Source: Gemmatimonadota bacterium (GTDB lineage: Bacteria; Gemmatimonadota; Gemmatimonadetes; Longimicrobiales; Gaopeijiaceae). Taken from it: a DNA stretch of 64,000 bases. Positions within the stretch are counted from its first letter, which is position 1; the number at the start of each line of letters is the position of its first letter. The translations under genes and the position numbers were made by a program. Positions 1 to 9,235 of the stretch are shown in pieces. The notes below the pieces were generated by a model. The model was not told the origin of the DNA, made no database searches, and worked only from the letters and a program-made list of their open reading frames with translations. The stretch is from NCBI GenBank assembly GCA_022822325.1, contig JAJEBW010000014.1:33661-97660 (forward strand), in the 5' to 3' direction.

Positions 1-1335
1 GGGGACTTCCTGCCGAACCGGGGGAACACCGCGCTCTGGGATGGGGAGGGTCGCCGCGACGACTTCGCGCGGGGTGCAACCGGATTTCATGTGGAACGCT
101 CCCGTTTCGATGCGCTGCTGCGGGGGGCGGCTGTGGGGGCGGGGGCGGGGGTGGTGCGGGGGATTGCCCGGTTGCCGCAACGGCCCCTGGACGACGACGG
201 ATGGCGCGTGGAGGTGGTGCGGGGGGAGGGGGATGTGCGGACGATGAGGGCGCGCTGGGTGCTGGACTGCACCGGGAGGACGGGGGTGATCGCGCGTCGT
301 TGCCGTCTGCTCGAGTCCGCCGCGCCGACGCTGGCGCTGGTGCGCCGCTACCGGTCCGAATCGGGCTGGGACAACGTCGAGTCCGCCCACGCCCTGGTGG
401 AGAGCTTTTCCGGTGGATGGGCCTGGTCGGTTCCCACCTCGGAGCGCAAACGACACATCGCGCTCATGCTGGATCCATCGTTGACGACCCTCGGAGGCGA
501 CGGATCCGGTTCGGCCACGGACCTTGCGCGCGCCTTCGCCGCCGGGATCGCCGAGACCTCCCTCATGCGGTCGGTCGCCGAGGCGGCCGGTCCCCTCTCC
601 GATCCCTGGGCCCTGACCGCTTCGATGTACAGCTCGTCGCGCTACGCGCTGGATGGCGCCCTCCTGGTCGGCGACGCGGCCTCCTTCATCGACCCGATGT
701 CGTCCTTTGGGGTGAAGAAGGCGCTGGCTTCCGCCTGGCTGGCCGCCATCACCGTGCACACCGCGCTTCGCGACCCGGAGCGGATCACGCTCGCCACCGA
801 CTTCTACAATGAGCGCGAGGACCGGATCTACCGTTCGCTCAGGGGCGAGCTGGCGACTCAGGTCGAGGACAGCGCACACGCCACCGCCGACTTCTGGGAA
901 CGCCGCCGCCGCTGGCTCGCCGACGCCCCCGACACGGCATCCGAGGCCAACGCGCCCGAAGGCCCCGACGCGGCCGCCCTGCGCGACGACCCCGAGGTGC
1001 GGTCCGCCTTCCACGCGCTGCGCCTCGGTTCGGGACGGTTGCGCCCGGCCACGCGCCGCACGGTGGAGATCCCCGCCGTGATCGGCAACCGCATCCGTCC
1101 GGTTCCGGCGCTGGCCACGCCCCGCTTCCCGCGCGGAGTGCGCTTCTTCCGCGACGTCGATCTCCTGCGCGTCGTGCATCTGGCCGCCGGAGCCCCCAAT
1201 CCGGGCGCCCTCTACGAGAGCTACTCCGAGTGGGCGGCGCGCGAGGACCTGCCGCCGGTCGATCTCGCGAACTTCATCGGCGTGGCGGCGCTCCTGATCG
1301 CCGACGGGGTGCTGAAGCCGGGGGCAGACGGATGA
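1..1335 (+). CDS. qhpG: QhpG-like FAD-dependent tryptophan hydroxylase (5' partial)
   Basis: The reading frame is open from base 1, so the N-terminal Rossmann FAD motif lies outside the window. The visible part has the second flavin-binding signature of the halogenase/hydroxylase family, LLVGDAASFIDP, encoded near 661-694, followed by a helical C-terminal domain. In Paracoccus, QhpG is the flavin monooxygenase that doubly hydroxylates the tryptophan of the QHNDH gamma subunit to begin cysteine tryptophylquinone formation. The assignment rests on this family resemblance plus position immediately upstream of qhpA, qhpD, qhpC, qhpB, qhpF and qhpE. By sequence alone it could be another tryptophan-halogenase-like oxidoreductase; the context makes QhpG by far the best reading. 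Confidence 0.82.
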   Translation, partial: GDFLPNRGNTALWDGEGRRDDFARGATGFHVERSRFDALLRGAAVGAGAGVVRGIARLPQRPLDDDGWRVEVVRGEGDVRTMRARWVLDCTGRTGVIARRCRLLESAAPTLALVRRYRSESGWDNVESAHALVESFSGGWAWSVPTSERKRHIALMLDPSLTTLGGDGSGSATDLARAFAAGIAETSLMRSVAEAAGPLSDPWALTASMYSSSRYALDGALLVGDAASFIDPMSSFGVKKALASAWLAAITVHTALRDPERITLATDFYNEREDRIYRSLRGELATQVEDSAHATADFWERRRRWLADAPDTASEANAPEGPDAAALRDDPEVRSAFHALRLGSGRLRPATRRTVEIPAVIGNRIRPVPALATPRFPRGVRFFRDVDLLRVVHLAAGAPNPGALYESYSEWAAREDLPPVDLANFIGVAALLIADGVLKPGADG

Positions 1336-1402
1336 CTGGCTTCTCGTCTCGGTTTGCGGCGCTCGTCTCGGTTTGGAACTCACCGAAGAGGAGGAACGGT
1401 CC

Positions 1403-1957
1403 ATGAAGCGGTTCGCTCTTGTGATCCTGTCGGGGACTGCGCTGATCGGTTGCAATGATCGCGGCACCGTCGGGTCAATCGCGGAAGTAGAGGATGCCGA
1501 CGTACGTGTCGTCCGGGAGATCATGAATCTGGCGACGACGGCGTACGCTGGCGACGGATTGATTCGCCCTGCGAGAGTGGTGCTCGGATCGTGGGAAACG
1601 CTTGCCGCCGGAGGGAGTGAGGAATGGAGACAGCGGCTTGTGGGGGCCATTCGGGAGATCGCTGAGGCAGAAGCGAAGTCTCCATCAGAGGCTCCCTGGC
1701 TCCTGGCTTTCGAGAAGTCGGAGCGCCCCGATTTCCTGGGTTGGCTACCGGGGTCATGGGACGGCAGTGTCGATCTCTGGTTGTATGACAAGGAAGATAT
1801 GAGTGACTGCGGAAGAGGGTTTTCGATACTCATTGCGGTACACGGCCGCGACTGGGAGACCGAGTTGAATGGCGAGGCAATGATGAACTGTCTTGACCCG
1901 GCCCGCGCGATCGAGGATGTCGAGGCCGGCGAGGCGCCATTTCGCAGGATTCAGTGA
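1403..1957 (+). CDS. Small lipoprotein of unknown function
   Basis: A 184-residue protein. The ATG at 1403 follows a strong GAGGAGGAA ribosome site, which is why it is preferred over the in-frame codon at 1373. Residues 1-18 form a lipoprotein signal (MKRFALVILSGTALIGC) with a good IGC lipobox, so the mature protein should be lipid-anchored. The rest is acidic and has three further Cys. I recognise no domain. It lies between qhpG and qhpA, is codirectional with both, and is less GC-biased than either. It may be a passenger in the locus or an accessory subunit; nothing in the sequence decides. Confidence 0.75.
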   Translation: MKRFALVILSGTALIGCNDRGTVGSIAEVEDADVRVVREIMNLATTAYAGDGLIRPARVVLGSWETLAAGGSEEWRQRLVGAIREIAEAEAKSPSEAPWLLAFEKSERPDFLGWLPGSWDGSVDLWLYDKEDMSDCGRGFSILIAVHGRDWETELNGEAMMNCLDPARAIEDVEAGEAPFRRIQ

Positions 1958-2084
1958 GTGGCCGCTGTCAGGTCGTGGCCCACCGGAATCCGTCCGCGGT
2001 CCCGCGCCACACCCTCTTCCTCCACGGCACCCTCTGTTTGACCTGCGGCCGTCCACGCACTATATCGGAGCGTTGGCTGAACGC

Positions 2085-2205
2085 ACGTCAATCCCCGTCC
2101 CGGGTTCCTGCCCTAATCTCACCGATCCCACCCTCGGCCGTCATCCAGTCCTCCGCTTCCCATTCACCCATTCCCGTCCCCCAATCCCCCAACCACAGGA
2201 TCCAC
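2085..2205. repeat. C-rich degenerate short repeats upstream of qhpA
   Basis: The 254 bases between the lipoprotein and qhpA hold no convincing gene. The last 120 are a run of loosely repeated units such as CCCATTCACCCATTCCCG and CCCCCAATCCCCC. They end in an AGGA ribosome site about 10 bases before the qhpA ATG. This is one of several degenerate short-unit arrays at gene borders in this window. Confidence 0.5.
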
Positions 2206-2211
2206 ACCCGC

Positions 2212-3918
2212 ATGAACCGTCCGATCCCCCGTCTCGCCGGAGCCCTTCTGCCCCTCCTTGCGGCCGTCACCGCGGCAGGCGCCCAGGAAGCCGAAGACTC
2301 CGCAGGGATCCCGGTTGCCAACGAGCTGGTCGTCGAGAGTTGCAATCGCTGCCACACCGTGGACGACGACGGGATGATGACGCGGGTCTCCTACATGCGG
2401 AAGACGCCCGAGGGATGGCAACAGTCGATTCGGCGGATGGTGACGCTGAACGAGGTTGAGCTGGATCCCGCCGCCGCCCGCGAGATCGTCCGCTACCTGT
2501 CGGACAACCATGGAATCGCGCCGGAAGAGCTTCGGCCCGCCCGCTTCGAGGTCGAGCGCCGGCTGGTGGAGTGGTCGTACGAAAGCGACGAGGAGGTGGA
2601 ACGGACCTGCAGCAGTTGTCACTCGATGGGAAGGGTCGTCACGCAGCGGCGCACGCGCGAGGAGTGGGATCTGCTGATGGCGATGCACCGGGGCTACTAC
2701 CCGCTCTCAGATACGCAGGGATTTCGCCGGCTCGGCCCGCCGCCGCCCGACGCGACCGACGCCCGTCATCCGATGGACAAGGCCGTGGCGCACCTTTCGG
2801 GGGAATTTCCCCTTGAGACCGCCGAATGGTCCTCCTGGTCGGCCACGATGCGTTCTCCGCGGCTGGCCGGAAGCTGGGCGCTGAGGGGTCACGAACCGGG
2901 AATGGGCCCGATCTACGGCACCGTCGAGATCGAGGCGGGAGAAGACGAGGCGAGCTTCACGACGTTGGCCCGTTACCGCTACGCCCGCACCGGACGCGAG
3001 GTGGAGCGCCAGGGCCGCGCGATCGTCTACACCGGGTACCAGTGGCGGGGCCGTTCTTCCGAGCGGGACGCCGAAGAGAGCGAGCTGCGCGAGGTGATGA
3101 TGGTCGAGCGCGGCTGGAACGAGATCAATGGCCGCTGGTTTGCGGGCGCCTACGACGAGTTCGGCCCCGATGTGACGCTGGAACGCGCCGACGGTCCGGT
3201 CTTCCTGGGACTGCATCCGGGGGCGGTCCGCGCGGGCGATGCGGCGACGGTCACCCTGCATGGCGTCAACCTTCCCACGGGACTCGCGGCGGACGATCTG
3301 GATTTCGGCCCCGGCGTGGAGGTCGTGCAGGTGACGGGCAGCGACCCGGATGCGGTAACGGTCGAGCTTCGCACCGACGAGGATGCGGCCCCGGGAGCGC
3401 GCGATGTTTTCGCGGCGGGTCGGCAGCTTCCCGGTTCTCTGACCCTCTACGAGAGCGTGGACCGGATCGCGGTCACTCCGCGCGCGGGGATGGCGCGGCT
3501 GGGCGGCGGAAACTTCCCCAAGGGCCATGCGCAGTTCGAGGCGACGGCCTTCTCCAACGGCCCCGACGGCAAGCCCGAGACCGACGACGATCTCGATCTG
3601 GGGCTGGTCGAAGTGGAGTGGTCGATGGAGGAATACGCGGCGGTCTTCGACGACGACGACATCCTTTTCGTGGGGAACCTGGACCCGAACGGCCGCTTCG
3701 AGCCTGCGCTGGACGGACCCAATCCGGACCGGACCGGAATGCGCAACAATGTCGGCGATGTGTGGGTGGTGGCGACCTGGCGCGGCGACGATGGTGCCGA
3801 GGTCCGGGGGCGCGCGCAGTTGATCGTGACGGTCCCGCTCTACATGAGGTGGGAACCGTGGAGGGTGCAGATCGCGCCGCCGACGAGGAGCACCTCGGGG
3901 ATGGGGAACGGACGGTGA
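2212..3918 (+). CDS. qhpA: Quinohemoprotein amine dehydrogenase alpha subunit (diheme)
   Basis: A 568-residue secreted protein. The ATG at 2212 gives a clean Sec signal (PRLAGALLPLLAAVTAAGAQ) after an AGGA ribosome site. Two heme c motifs, C44-x2-C47-H48 (CNRCH) and C133-x2-C136-H137 (CSSCH), form the diheme domain that takes electrons from the quinone cofactor. About 400 residues of beta-rich sequence follow, matching the later domains of QHNDH alpha. In the periplasmic heterotrimer this subunit passes electrons to a c-type cytochrome or azurin-like acceptor. The gene sits downstream of qhpG, but its 3' neighbour is an opposite-strand ankyrin gene that separates it from qhpD, so it cannot share one simple transcript with the downstream genes. 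Confidence 0.9.
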   Translation: MNRPIPRLAGALLPLLAAVTAAGAQEAEDSAGIPVANELVVESCNRCHTVDDDGMMTRVSYMRKTPEGWQQSIRRMVTLNEVELDPAAAREIVRYLSDNHGIAPEELRPARFEVERRLVEWSYESDEEVERTCSSCHSMGRVVTQRRTREEWDLLMAMHRGYYPLSDTQGFRRLGPPPPDATDARHPMDKAVAHLSGEFPLETAEWSSWSATMRSPRLAGSWALRGHEPGMGPIYGTVEIEAGEDEASFTTLARYRYARTGREVERQGRAIVYTGYQWRGRSSERDAEESELREVMMVERGWNEINGRWFAGAYDEFGPDVTLERADGPVFLGLHPGAVRAGDAATVTLHGVNLPTGLAADDLDFGPGVEVVQVTGSDPDAVTVELRTDEDAAPGARDVFAAGRQLPGSLTLYESVDRIAVTPRAGMARLGGGNFPKGHAQFEATAFSNGPDGKPETDDDLDLGLVEVEWSMEEYAAVFDDDDILFVGNLDPNGRFEPALDGPNPDRTGMRNNVGDVWVVATWRGDDGAEVRGRAQLIVTVPLYMRWEPWRVQIAPPTRSTSGMGNGR

Positions 3919-4017
3919 ACGAGTCCCGTTGACGCTGGGGCGGGAGGTCGCGTAGAGGCCGAGTGTGCGTCGGCCATGGATGAAGCCTTGCCGCGGAGGA
4001 CTTCGCCGCGGAGAACT

Positions 4018-7000
4018 TCATCGGCGAGGGCGCATGGCCTCCCGCAGTTGCCGGATCTCGGGCAGTCCCTCCAGCTCCCGCTTCTCCAGCGCGATGTCGA
4101 AGGGTGTGTCGCCATTCGCATCGCGGACGTTGGGGTTGGCGCCCAGTCGCAGGAGCAGGGGGAAGGCGGCGGGATTCCACAGGGCTGCCAGGTGCAAGGC
4201 CGTCTGGCCGGAAGCATCGATCCGTTCCATCTCCGCTCCGGCGCGCACCAGCGCCTCCACAACCGGGAGATTGATCCTGGTGGGCGTCGGCATGCCGCCA
4301 ATGCGTGTGCCGCCGCGATAGAGAGCCATCTGCAAAGGCGTACGGTGATTCGCGTTGCGTCCGGCGGGCAGGTATCCGTCGGGATCCCGCTGGTTGACAT
4401 CGGCGCCGACGGCGATCAGGGCGGCCGCGACCTCGGGATGGGGATTGTAGAAGGCGGCGCTGTGCAGAGGGGCGTAGCCGCGCGCGTCGAGCGCATTCAC
4501 ATCCGCTCCGGCGGCGACCAACAGCTCGATTACGGTTGCGTTGGAAGCGTTGGCAGCGGCCTCGTGCAGCGGCGTGCGGCCCAACTGCGAACGTGCGCCG
4601 ACATCGGCTCCGGCTTCCAGCAGGACCGCGGCGACGGCGGCGCTTGCATTCGATCCCGCGTAGTGCAACGGGGTATTGCCGTGGTGGTAGCTTTCCGATC
4701 CACGCGCGTCGATGTCGGCCCCCGCCTCCAGCAGGACCCGCGCGACCTCGGGGTCGGGGTTCGATCGGGCGGCAAGGTGCAACGGGGTCCATCCCCAACC
4801 CCAGTCGACGGAAAAACCGGTGACCCACGCGTTCGGATCCGCGCCGGCTTCCAGAAGCGCCCGTGCCGCCCTTGCAGTTCCGCTCTCCGCGGCATGGTGC
4901 AGCGCGGTGTAGGAGAGCCGTCGAGAGCGCGCCTGCATGTCGGCGCCGGCCTGGAGCAGAATGTGGATGACTGCGGGATCGGGGGCGTGGGCGGCAGCCT
5001 GAAGGAGTGGCTGGGGACGAGAAAAGCGGTCGTCGGCCCCCTGGACATTCGCGCCGGCCGCAATGCAGTCCGTGACGAGTTCGGCGCTCGCGAACGCGAA
5101 GAAGCTCGCGCTGCCCCAACGCTCGCACGAAGCAGGATCCGCGGTGTTGCCCTCGTCGTCCCGGATCGCCGGATCGGCCCCGAGCCGCAACAGCGCCTGC
5201 ACGACCTGGGGAATGTCGGAGCGCAGCGCGAGGTGAAGCGGAGTCTGACCCGCGTTGTTGCGCGCATCGAGGTCGGCGCCCGCCTCGGCCAGAAGGGACA
5301 CGGCGGCTGCCGTGCGCTGGCCGGCAACATGCAATGGCGTCGCGCCCAGGGAATCGCGCGCGTTGGGATCGGCGCCCGCGTCCAGAAGTGCGCGGGTTAC
5401 GGCCAACTGGACAAAGGCGGGGATCTGGCCGCCGGACATGCGCAGATTCCGGTGCAGGGGAGTTCCGCCCTCGTCGTCGCGTGCATTCACATCCGCGCCC
5501 GCAGCCACGAACTCGCGAATGACGGCGGCGGGATCCGCACAGCAGCCAAGCGCCGAAACCATCCCGGCCAGCGGCGTCGCGCCTTCCTCATGACGTCTGT
5601 CCACCCGGACGCCGTTCTCGAGACAGCCTCGAACGCTTTCGACGGGCGACAGCGCGAGAAAGCTCCATCCTCGGAGCCGATCGCCGCCGCCGTCCCAGTA
5701 GCATGGCGGATCGGCGATTCTCCCGGAGTTGTCGCGCGCATCCGGATCGGCCCCGCGTTCGAGAAGCGCGCGCACGGCGGGAAGGCTGTTCCGGGCCCGG
5801 GCAATGTGCAGAGGCGTCTCGCCGTTGTTGTTCCGGGCGGCCAGGTCGGCTCCGGCCCGCACCAGCTCCGCCACCAGCGTCGAATCGGGTAACCAAACCG
5901 CGAGGTGCAGCGGCGTATCGCCATCCGCGGTTCGCACGTTGGGGTCGGCTCCCGCTTCAAGCAACAGGAGGGCGCGCAGGGCCATGGGCGAAGGGGCGCC
6001 GGGGGCCGCATCGAGGAATGCCCACCGATTGCTTCGCGACTCCATGACGGCCAGGTGGAGCGGCGTCGGCGCCGGTGCGTTGGGGACATCCGGGTCCACC
6101 CCGGCGTCCAACAGGAGCCGAACGACTTCGGGATGTCCGGACGCGGCCGCGGCATGCAGCGCGGAGGCGTCGCCGCTGACCGATCCGGGCAAGGCGGGAT
6201 CCCCGCTCGAATCGCGCACCCCCTGTGGATCGGCCCCGGCATTCAGCAACGCCTCAATCACCTCCGGTCCCTCGACCGACGCCGCCAGAAGCAACGGAGT
6301 TCGCCCCTGGCCGTCGGGCCGGTTGGGGTCCGCGCCCAGCGCCAGCAGTCGAATGGGCAGATCGGCGAGGGCCTCCCGACGGCGTTGGGGGTCCAGGCTG
6401 GCCAGCAATGGAGTCGCGCCGGTGGAATCCGCGGCGTTGATGTCGGCGCCGGCCTCCAGGAGGGCAGTGATCGGAGGCTCGCTCATTCCAAAGCGCAAAC
6501 GGCGGCGTCCGGCGATGGTGTAGCTTCGGTTCCCGATGGCGTGCAGGAGGGGAGTGCCGATCGTCCCGGCTCCGGCGTTCAAGTCGGCCCCGGAAGCCAG
6601 CAACGCGGTCACGATTGCCGTCCACTTGGAGTTGGCGGTCAGGTGAAGGGGCGTGTTTCCGTCGCGGTTGCGAGCGGAGGGATCGGCTCCCGCCTCCAGC
6701 AGGAAGGTCACCGCCGCCAGGCTGTCGGCGCGAACGGCCAGGTGAAGCGGCGTGTTGCCTTCGTCGTCGCGGGCATGCAGATCCTCGCCCAGGGCCAGGC
6801 AGCGCTCGAAGTCGGCGGGCAGCGCCAGCCGCGAGAATCCCCATGTGTTCCAATTCGCGCAACTGAGCGGATCGGCGACCTTTCCCTCCCGGTCCCGAGC
6901 CAGAGGGTCGGCGCCGAAGAGCAACAGCTCCTCGACGATCGCGCGATCATTCGCCCAGGCCAGGTGAAGCGGCGTCAGCTCATCCTCGTCGCGCGCGTTC

Positions 7001-7455
7001 ACCTCGGCTCCCGCAGCCACCAGCGCTTCGACGATTCCAGGAGTCGGATTGGATTCGGCGGCTGCGTGCAGCGGGGTGTAGCCGGGTCGGCCGTCGCGTC
7101 GCAGCCTTTCGCGCAGACGGGTGTTCGGATCCGCCCCGGCGTCCGCAAGCAGGACGATGACCTCCGGATCGGTCGTCGTGCGCGCCGCCGGGTAGAGGGC
7201 CGGGGCATGGCCGACCGGCGCCCGCGGATCGACGCCCCCCTCGAGACATTCCTCCACGAGCGCCGCCGACGCCAGGGCGAAGAAGTTCCAACTGCCCCAA
7301 TCGTCGCATGAAGGCTCGGCCGGCGTGGAAGAATCGCTCGCTGCCGGGATCGGACCAACATCGGAAATCCCCTCCGCGGTCTTTCCCGGATCCCTGGCGC
7401 AGGCCGCCGCCAGAAGGAACGCGAGGAGAACGCGCGCCTTGCCGAAAGATCTCAT
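4018..7455 (-). CDS. Giant ankyrin-repeat lipoprotein
   Basis: About 1145 residues. The ATG at 7455 has a GGAGG site 9 bases upstream and gives a lipoprotein-type signal (VLLAFLLAAAC, Cys19). The mature part is almost wholly ankyrin repeats: I count about 27 units with the LLEAGADxxARD and TPLHxAA signatures. Four headers interrupt the array. Each has a Cys, Trp two or three residues on, then an F/L-rich helix and CLxxG; the first is C50-x2-W53...C70. The Cys pairs could form disulfides outside the cytoplasm. The gene lies antisense between qhpA and qhpD, which are codirectional with each other. Role unknown; ankyrin arrays normally bind proteins. Membrane anchoring is inferred from the lipobox. 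Confidence 0.88.
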   Translation of the reverse strand: MRSFGKARVLLAFLLAAACARDPGKTAEGISDVGPIPAASDSSTPAEPSCDDWGSWNFFALASAALVEECLEGGVDPRAPVGHAPALYPAARTTTDPEVIVLLADAGADPNTRLRERLRRDGRPGYTPLHAAAESNPTPGIVEALVAAGAEVNARDEDELTPLHLAWANDRAIVEELLLFGADPLARDREGKVADPLSCANWNTWGFSRLALPADFERCLALGEDLHARDDEGNTPLHLAVRADSLAAVTFLLEAGADPSARNRDGNTPLHLTANSKWTAIVTALLASGADLNAGAGTIGTPLLHAIGNRSYTIAGRRRLRFGMSEPPITALLEAGADINAADSTGATPLLASLDPQRRREALADLPIRLLALGADPNRPDGQGRTPLLLAASVEGPEVIEALLNAGADPQGVRDSSGDPALPGSVSGDASALHAAAASGHPEVVRLLLDAGVDPDVPNAPAPTPLHLAVMESRSNRWAFLDAAPGAPSPMALRALLLLEAGADPNVRTADGDTPLHLAVWLPDSTLVAELVRAGADLAARNNNGETPLHIARARNSLPAVRALLERGADPDARDNSGRIADPPCYWDGGGDRLRGWSFLALSPVESVRGCLENGVRVDRRHEEGATPLAGMVSALGCCADPAAVIREFVAAGADVNARDDEGGTPLHRNLRMSGGQIPAFVQLAVTRALLDAGADPNARDSLGATPLHVAGQRTAAAVSLLAEAGADLDARNNAGQTPLHLALRSDIPQVVQALLRLGADPAIRDDEGNTADPASCERWGSASFFAFASAELVTDCIAAGANVQGADDRFSRPQPLLQAAAHAPDPAVIHILLQAGADMQARSRRLSYTALHHAAESGTARAARALLEAGADPNAWVTGFSVDWGWGWTPLHLAARSNPDPEVARVLLEAGADIDARGSESYHHGNTPLHYAGSNASAAVAAVLLEAGADVGARSQLGRTPLHEAAANASNATVIELLVAAGADVNALDARGYAPLHSAAFYNPHPEVAAALIAVGADVNQRDPDGYLPAGRNANHRTPLQMALYRGGTRIGGMPTPTRINLPVVEALVRAGAEMERIDASGQTALHLAALWNPAAFPLLLRLGANPNVRDANGDTPFDIALEKRELEGLPEIRQLREAMRPRR

Positions 7456-7550
7456 TTGCGTCTTCCTCCGTACGCCCAACCGTCTCCAACGGACGCCAGA
7501 TCGATGGACGGGCCGCGCTCGCAGCCGCGGACTTGTATCTGCGAAGCTGC

Positions 7551-7593
7551 AAAGTGCCCGCAAATGCCCGTGAACCGGCAAAGTGCCCGTGAA
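7551..7593. repeat. Short direct repeats in the ank/qhpD divergent promoter region
   Basis: The 266 bases between the divergently read ankyrin gene and qhpD contain three near-identical units built on CAAAGTGCCCGTGAA, spaced about 14-16 bases. No gene was found in the gap. Promoters for both genes should lie here, so the array could act as an operator or be part of the genome-wide degenerate repeat class. Confidence 0.5.
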
Positions 7594-7721
7594 ACAGCCT
7601 TCCGCGCACCCGTCGCATACCCGCGCAGCGCCTCCAGGGTCCGCCGCAACCGCCGTGCGCGAAATCGTCGGACGGGGCGCTCGCACTGGCCCGCATCCCT
7701 TCCTCCACCTACTGTAAGGGG

Positions 7722-9221
7722 ATGAACACTTCGAATATGACCACGAACATGACCACGGACGCCGCCCTCGGTCCAACGGCGGATGCCCCTCGCGAGCCCG
7801 CCTTCCTCGCCCAGCGCGAGTTCCATCCCTTCGAGGCCGGCGGCGAGACCTTCCTCTACCTGGTGCCCTCGGCGGCGGTCTTCCACCTCGACGAGGCCTC
7901 GCTGGCGGTGCTGAAGGCTCTCGACAACGGAGCCGCGAGCGACGAGGAGCTGATCGCCTCGCTGTCCCCGCGCTTTGGCGAATCCACCGTTCGCCGCAGC
8001 CTGTCCGAGCTGATGCAGGTCCAGGCGATCGGGCTGACCACCGCGCCGGAACCGAGCTTCCCGCGGGTGCTGCCCCAGGCCGATTTCCCGCTCACCACGA
8101 TGGTCCTGAATGTCACCAACAAGTGCAACTTGGCCTGCACCTACTGCTACGAGTACGGCGAGGACAAGATCGTCGACACGACCTGCGATCCCGCGCCCAA
8201 CTACATGAGCGAGGAGACCGCGCGCAAGAGCGTCGATTTCATGTTCGAGCAATCGGGCGATCTGCCGGTGGCGCACCTCACCTTCTTCGGCGGCGAAACG
8301 CTGCTCAACTTCAAGGTGCTGAAGAAGACGGCGGCCTATGCGCGCGAACGGGCGAAGGAGCTGGGGAAGGATGTCGATTTCTCGCTGACGACCAACGGCA
8401 CCCTGTTGCGCGACGAGGTGATCGACTGGCTGGCCGAAAACCGCGTCGGGGTGACGATCAGCATCGACGGGCCGAAGGAGATGCAGGACAGGTTCCGCGT
8501 CTTCAAGAATGGAATGGGCAGCTACGACTACGCGATGCCGAAGATCAGGCGGCTGCTGAAGCGACACCGCACCCGTCCGATCGGCGCCCGCGTGACGCTC
8601 ACCCGCCAGACGCTGAACGTGAAGCGGATCTTCCACCACCTGCGCAACGAGATCGGCTTCTGGGAGGTCGGCTTCGCGCCGGTCACCACCGCCAACGGAC
8701 GCGGCTACGCGATCCAGGACACCGGTTACGACCGCATGCTGGACCAGTTCGGGGAGTTGGCGCAGGAGTTCCTTGAGTTCGCGGTCGAGGATCGCCACCA
8801 CGGCTTCTCGAATGTGAAGGACACGATCGAGGAGATCCACAAGGGGGTGTCGAAGGCCTTTCCGTGCGGGGCGGGGCTGGGGCTGATGGGGGTGGCCACC
8901 GACGGCGAGGTCGCGCTCTGCCATCGCTTTGCGGGTTCGGACGACCACAGCGTCGGATCGGTGCACACCGGGCTGGACCGCAAGCGCCAGTTCGAGTTCC
9001 TGGGCCACCATCACATCGCGAACAAGACCGATTGCTCGACCTGTTGGGCGCGGCCGCTCTGCGCGGGGGGTTGCTATCACGAGGCGCATGTGCGGTACGG
9101 GGACACGGGCGTGGCCAACCTGCACTACTGCGACTGGATTCGGAGCTGGACGAATACCTGCCTGGAGGTGTACGGCGAGATCGCGGTGAAGAATCCGGGG
9201 TATCTGGAGCAGTTTGGGTGA
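7722..9221 (+). CDS. qhpD: QhpD radical SAM/SPASM thioether-forming maturase
   Basis: A 499-residue radical SAM protein. The [4Fe-4S] motif is C135-x3-C139-x2-C142 (CNLACTYCYEYG). A SPASM region with many C-terminal Cys (CSTCWARPLCAGGC) should hold auxiliary clusters. An N-terminal region resembling a peptide-recognition fold precedes the barrel. In Paracoccus, QhpD installs three Cys-to-Asp/Glu thioether bonds in the QhpC precursor. The only substrate candidate nearby, QhpC at 10217, keeps every acceptor and donor residue. Start: ATG at 7722 after TAAGGGG. The N-terminus (MNTSNMTTNMTTDA) is a short in-frame duplication with three Met codons, so initiation at a later ATG is possible. An ankyrin gene separates it from qhpC. 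Confidence 0.93.
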   Translation: MNTSNMTTNMTTDAALGPTADAPREPAFLAQREFHPFEAGGETFLYLVPSAAVFHLDEASLAVLKALDNGAASDEELIASLSPRFGESTVRRSLSELMQVQAIGLTTAPEPSFPRVLPQADFPLTTMVLNVTNKCNLACTYCYEYGEDKIVDTTCDPAPNYMSEETARKSVDFMFEQSGDLPVAHLTFFGGETLLNFKVLKKTAAYARERAKELGKDVDFSLTTNGTLLRDEVIDWLAENRVGVTISIDGPKEMQDRFRVFKNGMGSYDYAMPKIRRLLKRHRTRPIGARVTLTRQTLNVKRIFHHLRNEIGFWEVGFAPVTTANGRGYAIQDTGYDRMLDQFGELAQEFLEFAVEDRHHGFSNVKDTIEEIHKGVSKAFPCGAGLGLMGVATDGEVALCHRFAGSDDHSVGSVHTGLDRKRQFEFLGHHHIANKTDCSTCWARPLCAGGCYHEAHVRYGDTGVANLHYCDWIRSWTNTCLEVYGEIAVKNPGYLEQFG

Positions 9222-9235
9222 GGGGGGGATGGGGA

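Noticed and set aside
2085..2205. CRISPR array
   Set aside because: Units are short, unequal and without spacers; none of the repeat arrays has CRISPR spacing and there are no cas genes.
3976..5892. 638-codon plus-strand frame antisense to the ankyrin lipoprotein
   Set aside because: Repetitive because the ankyrin repeats are; it lacks any fold signature of its own.
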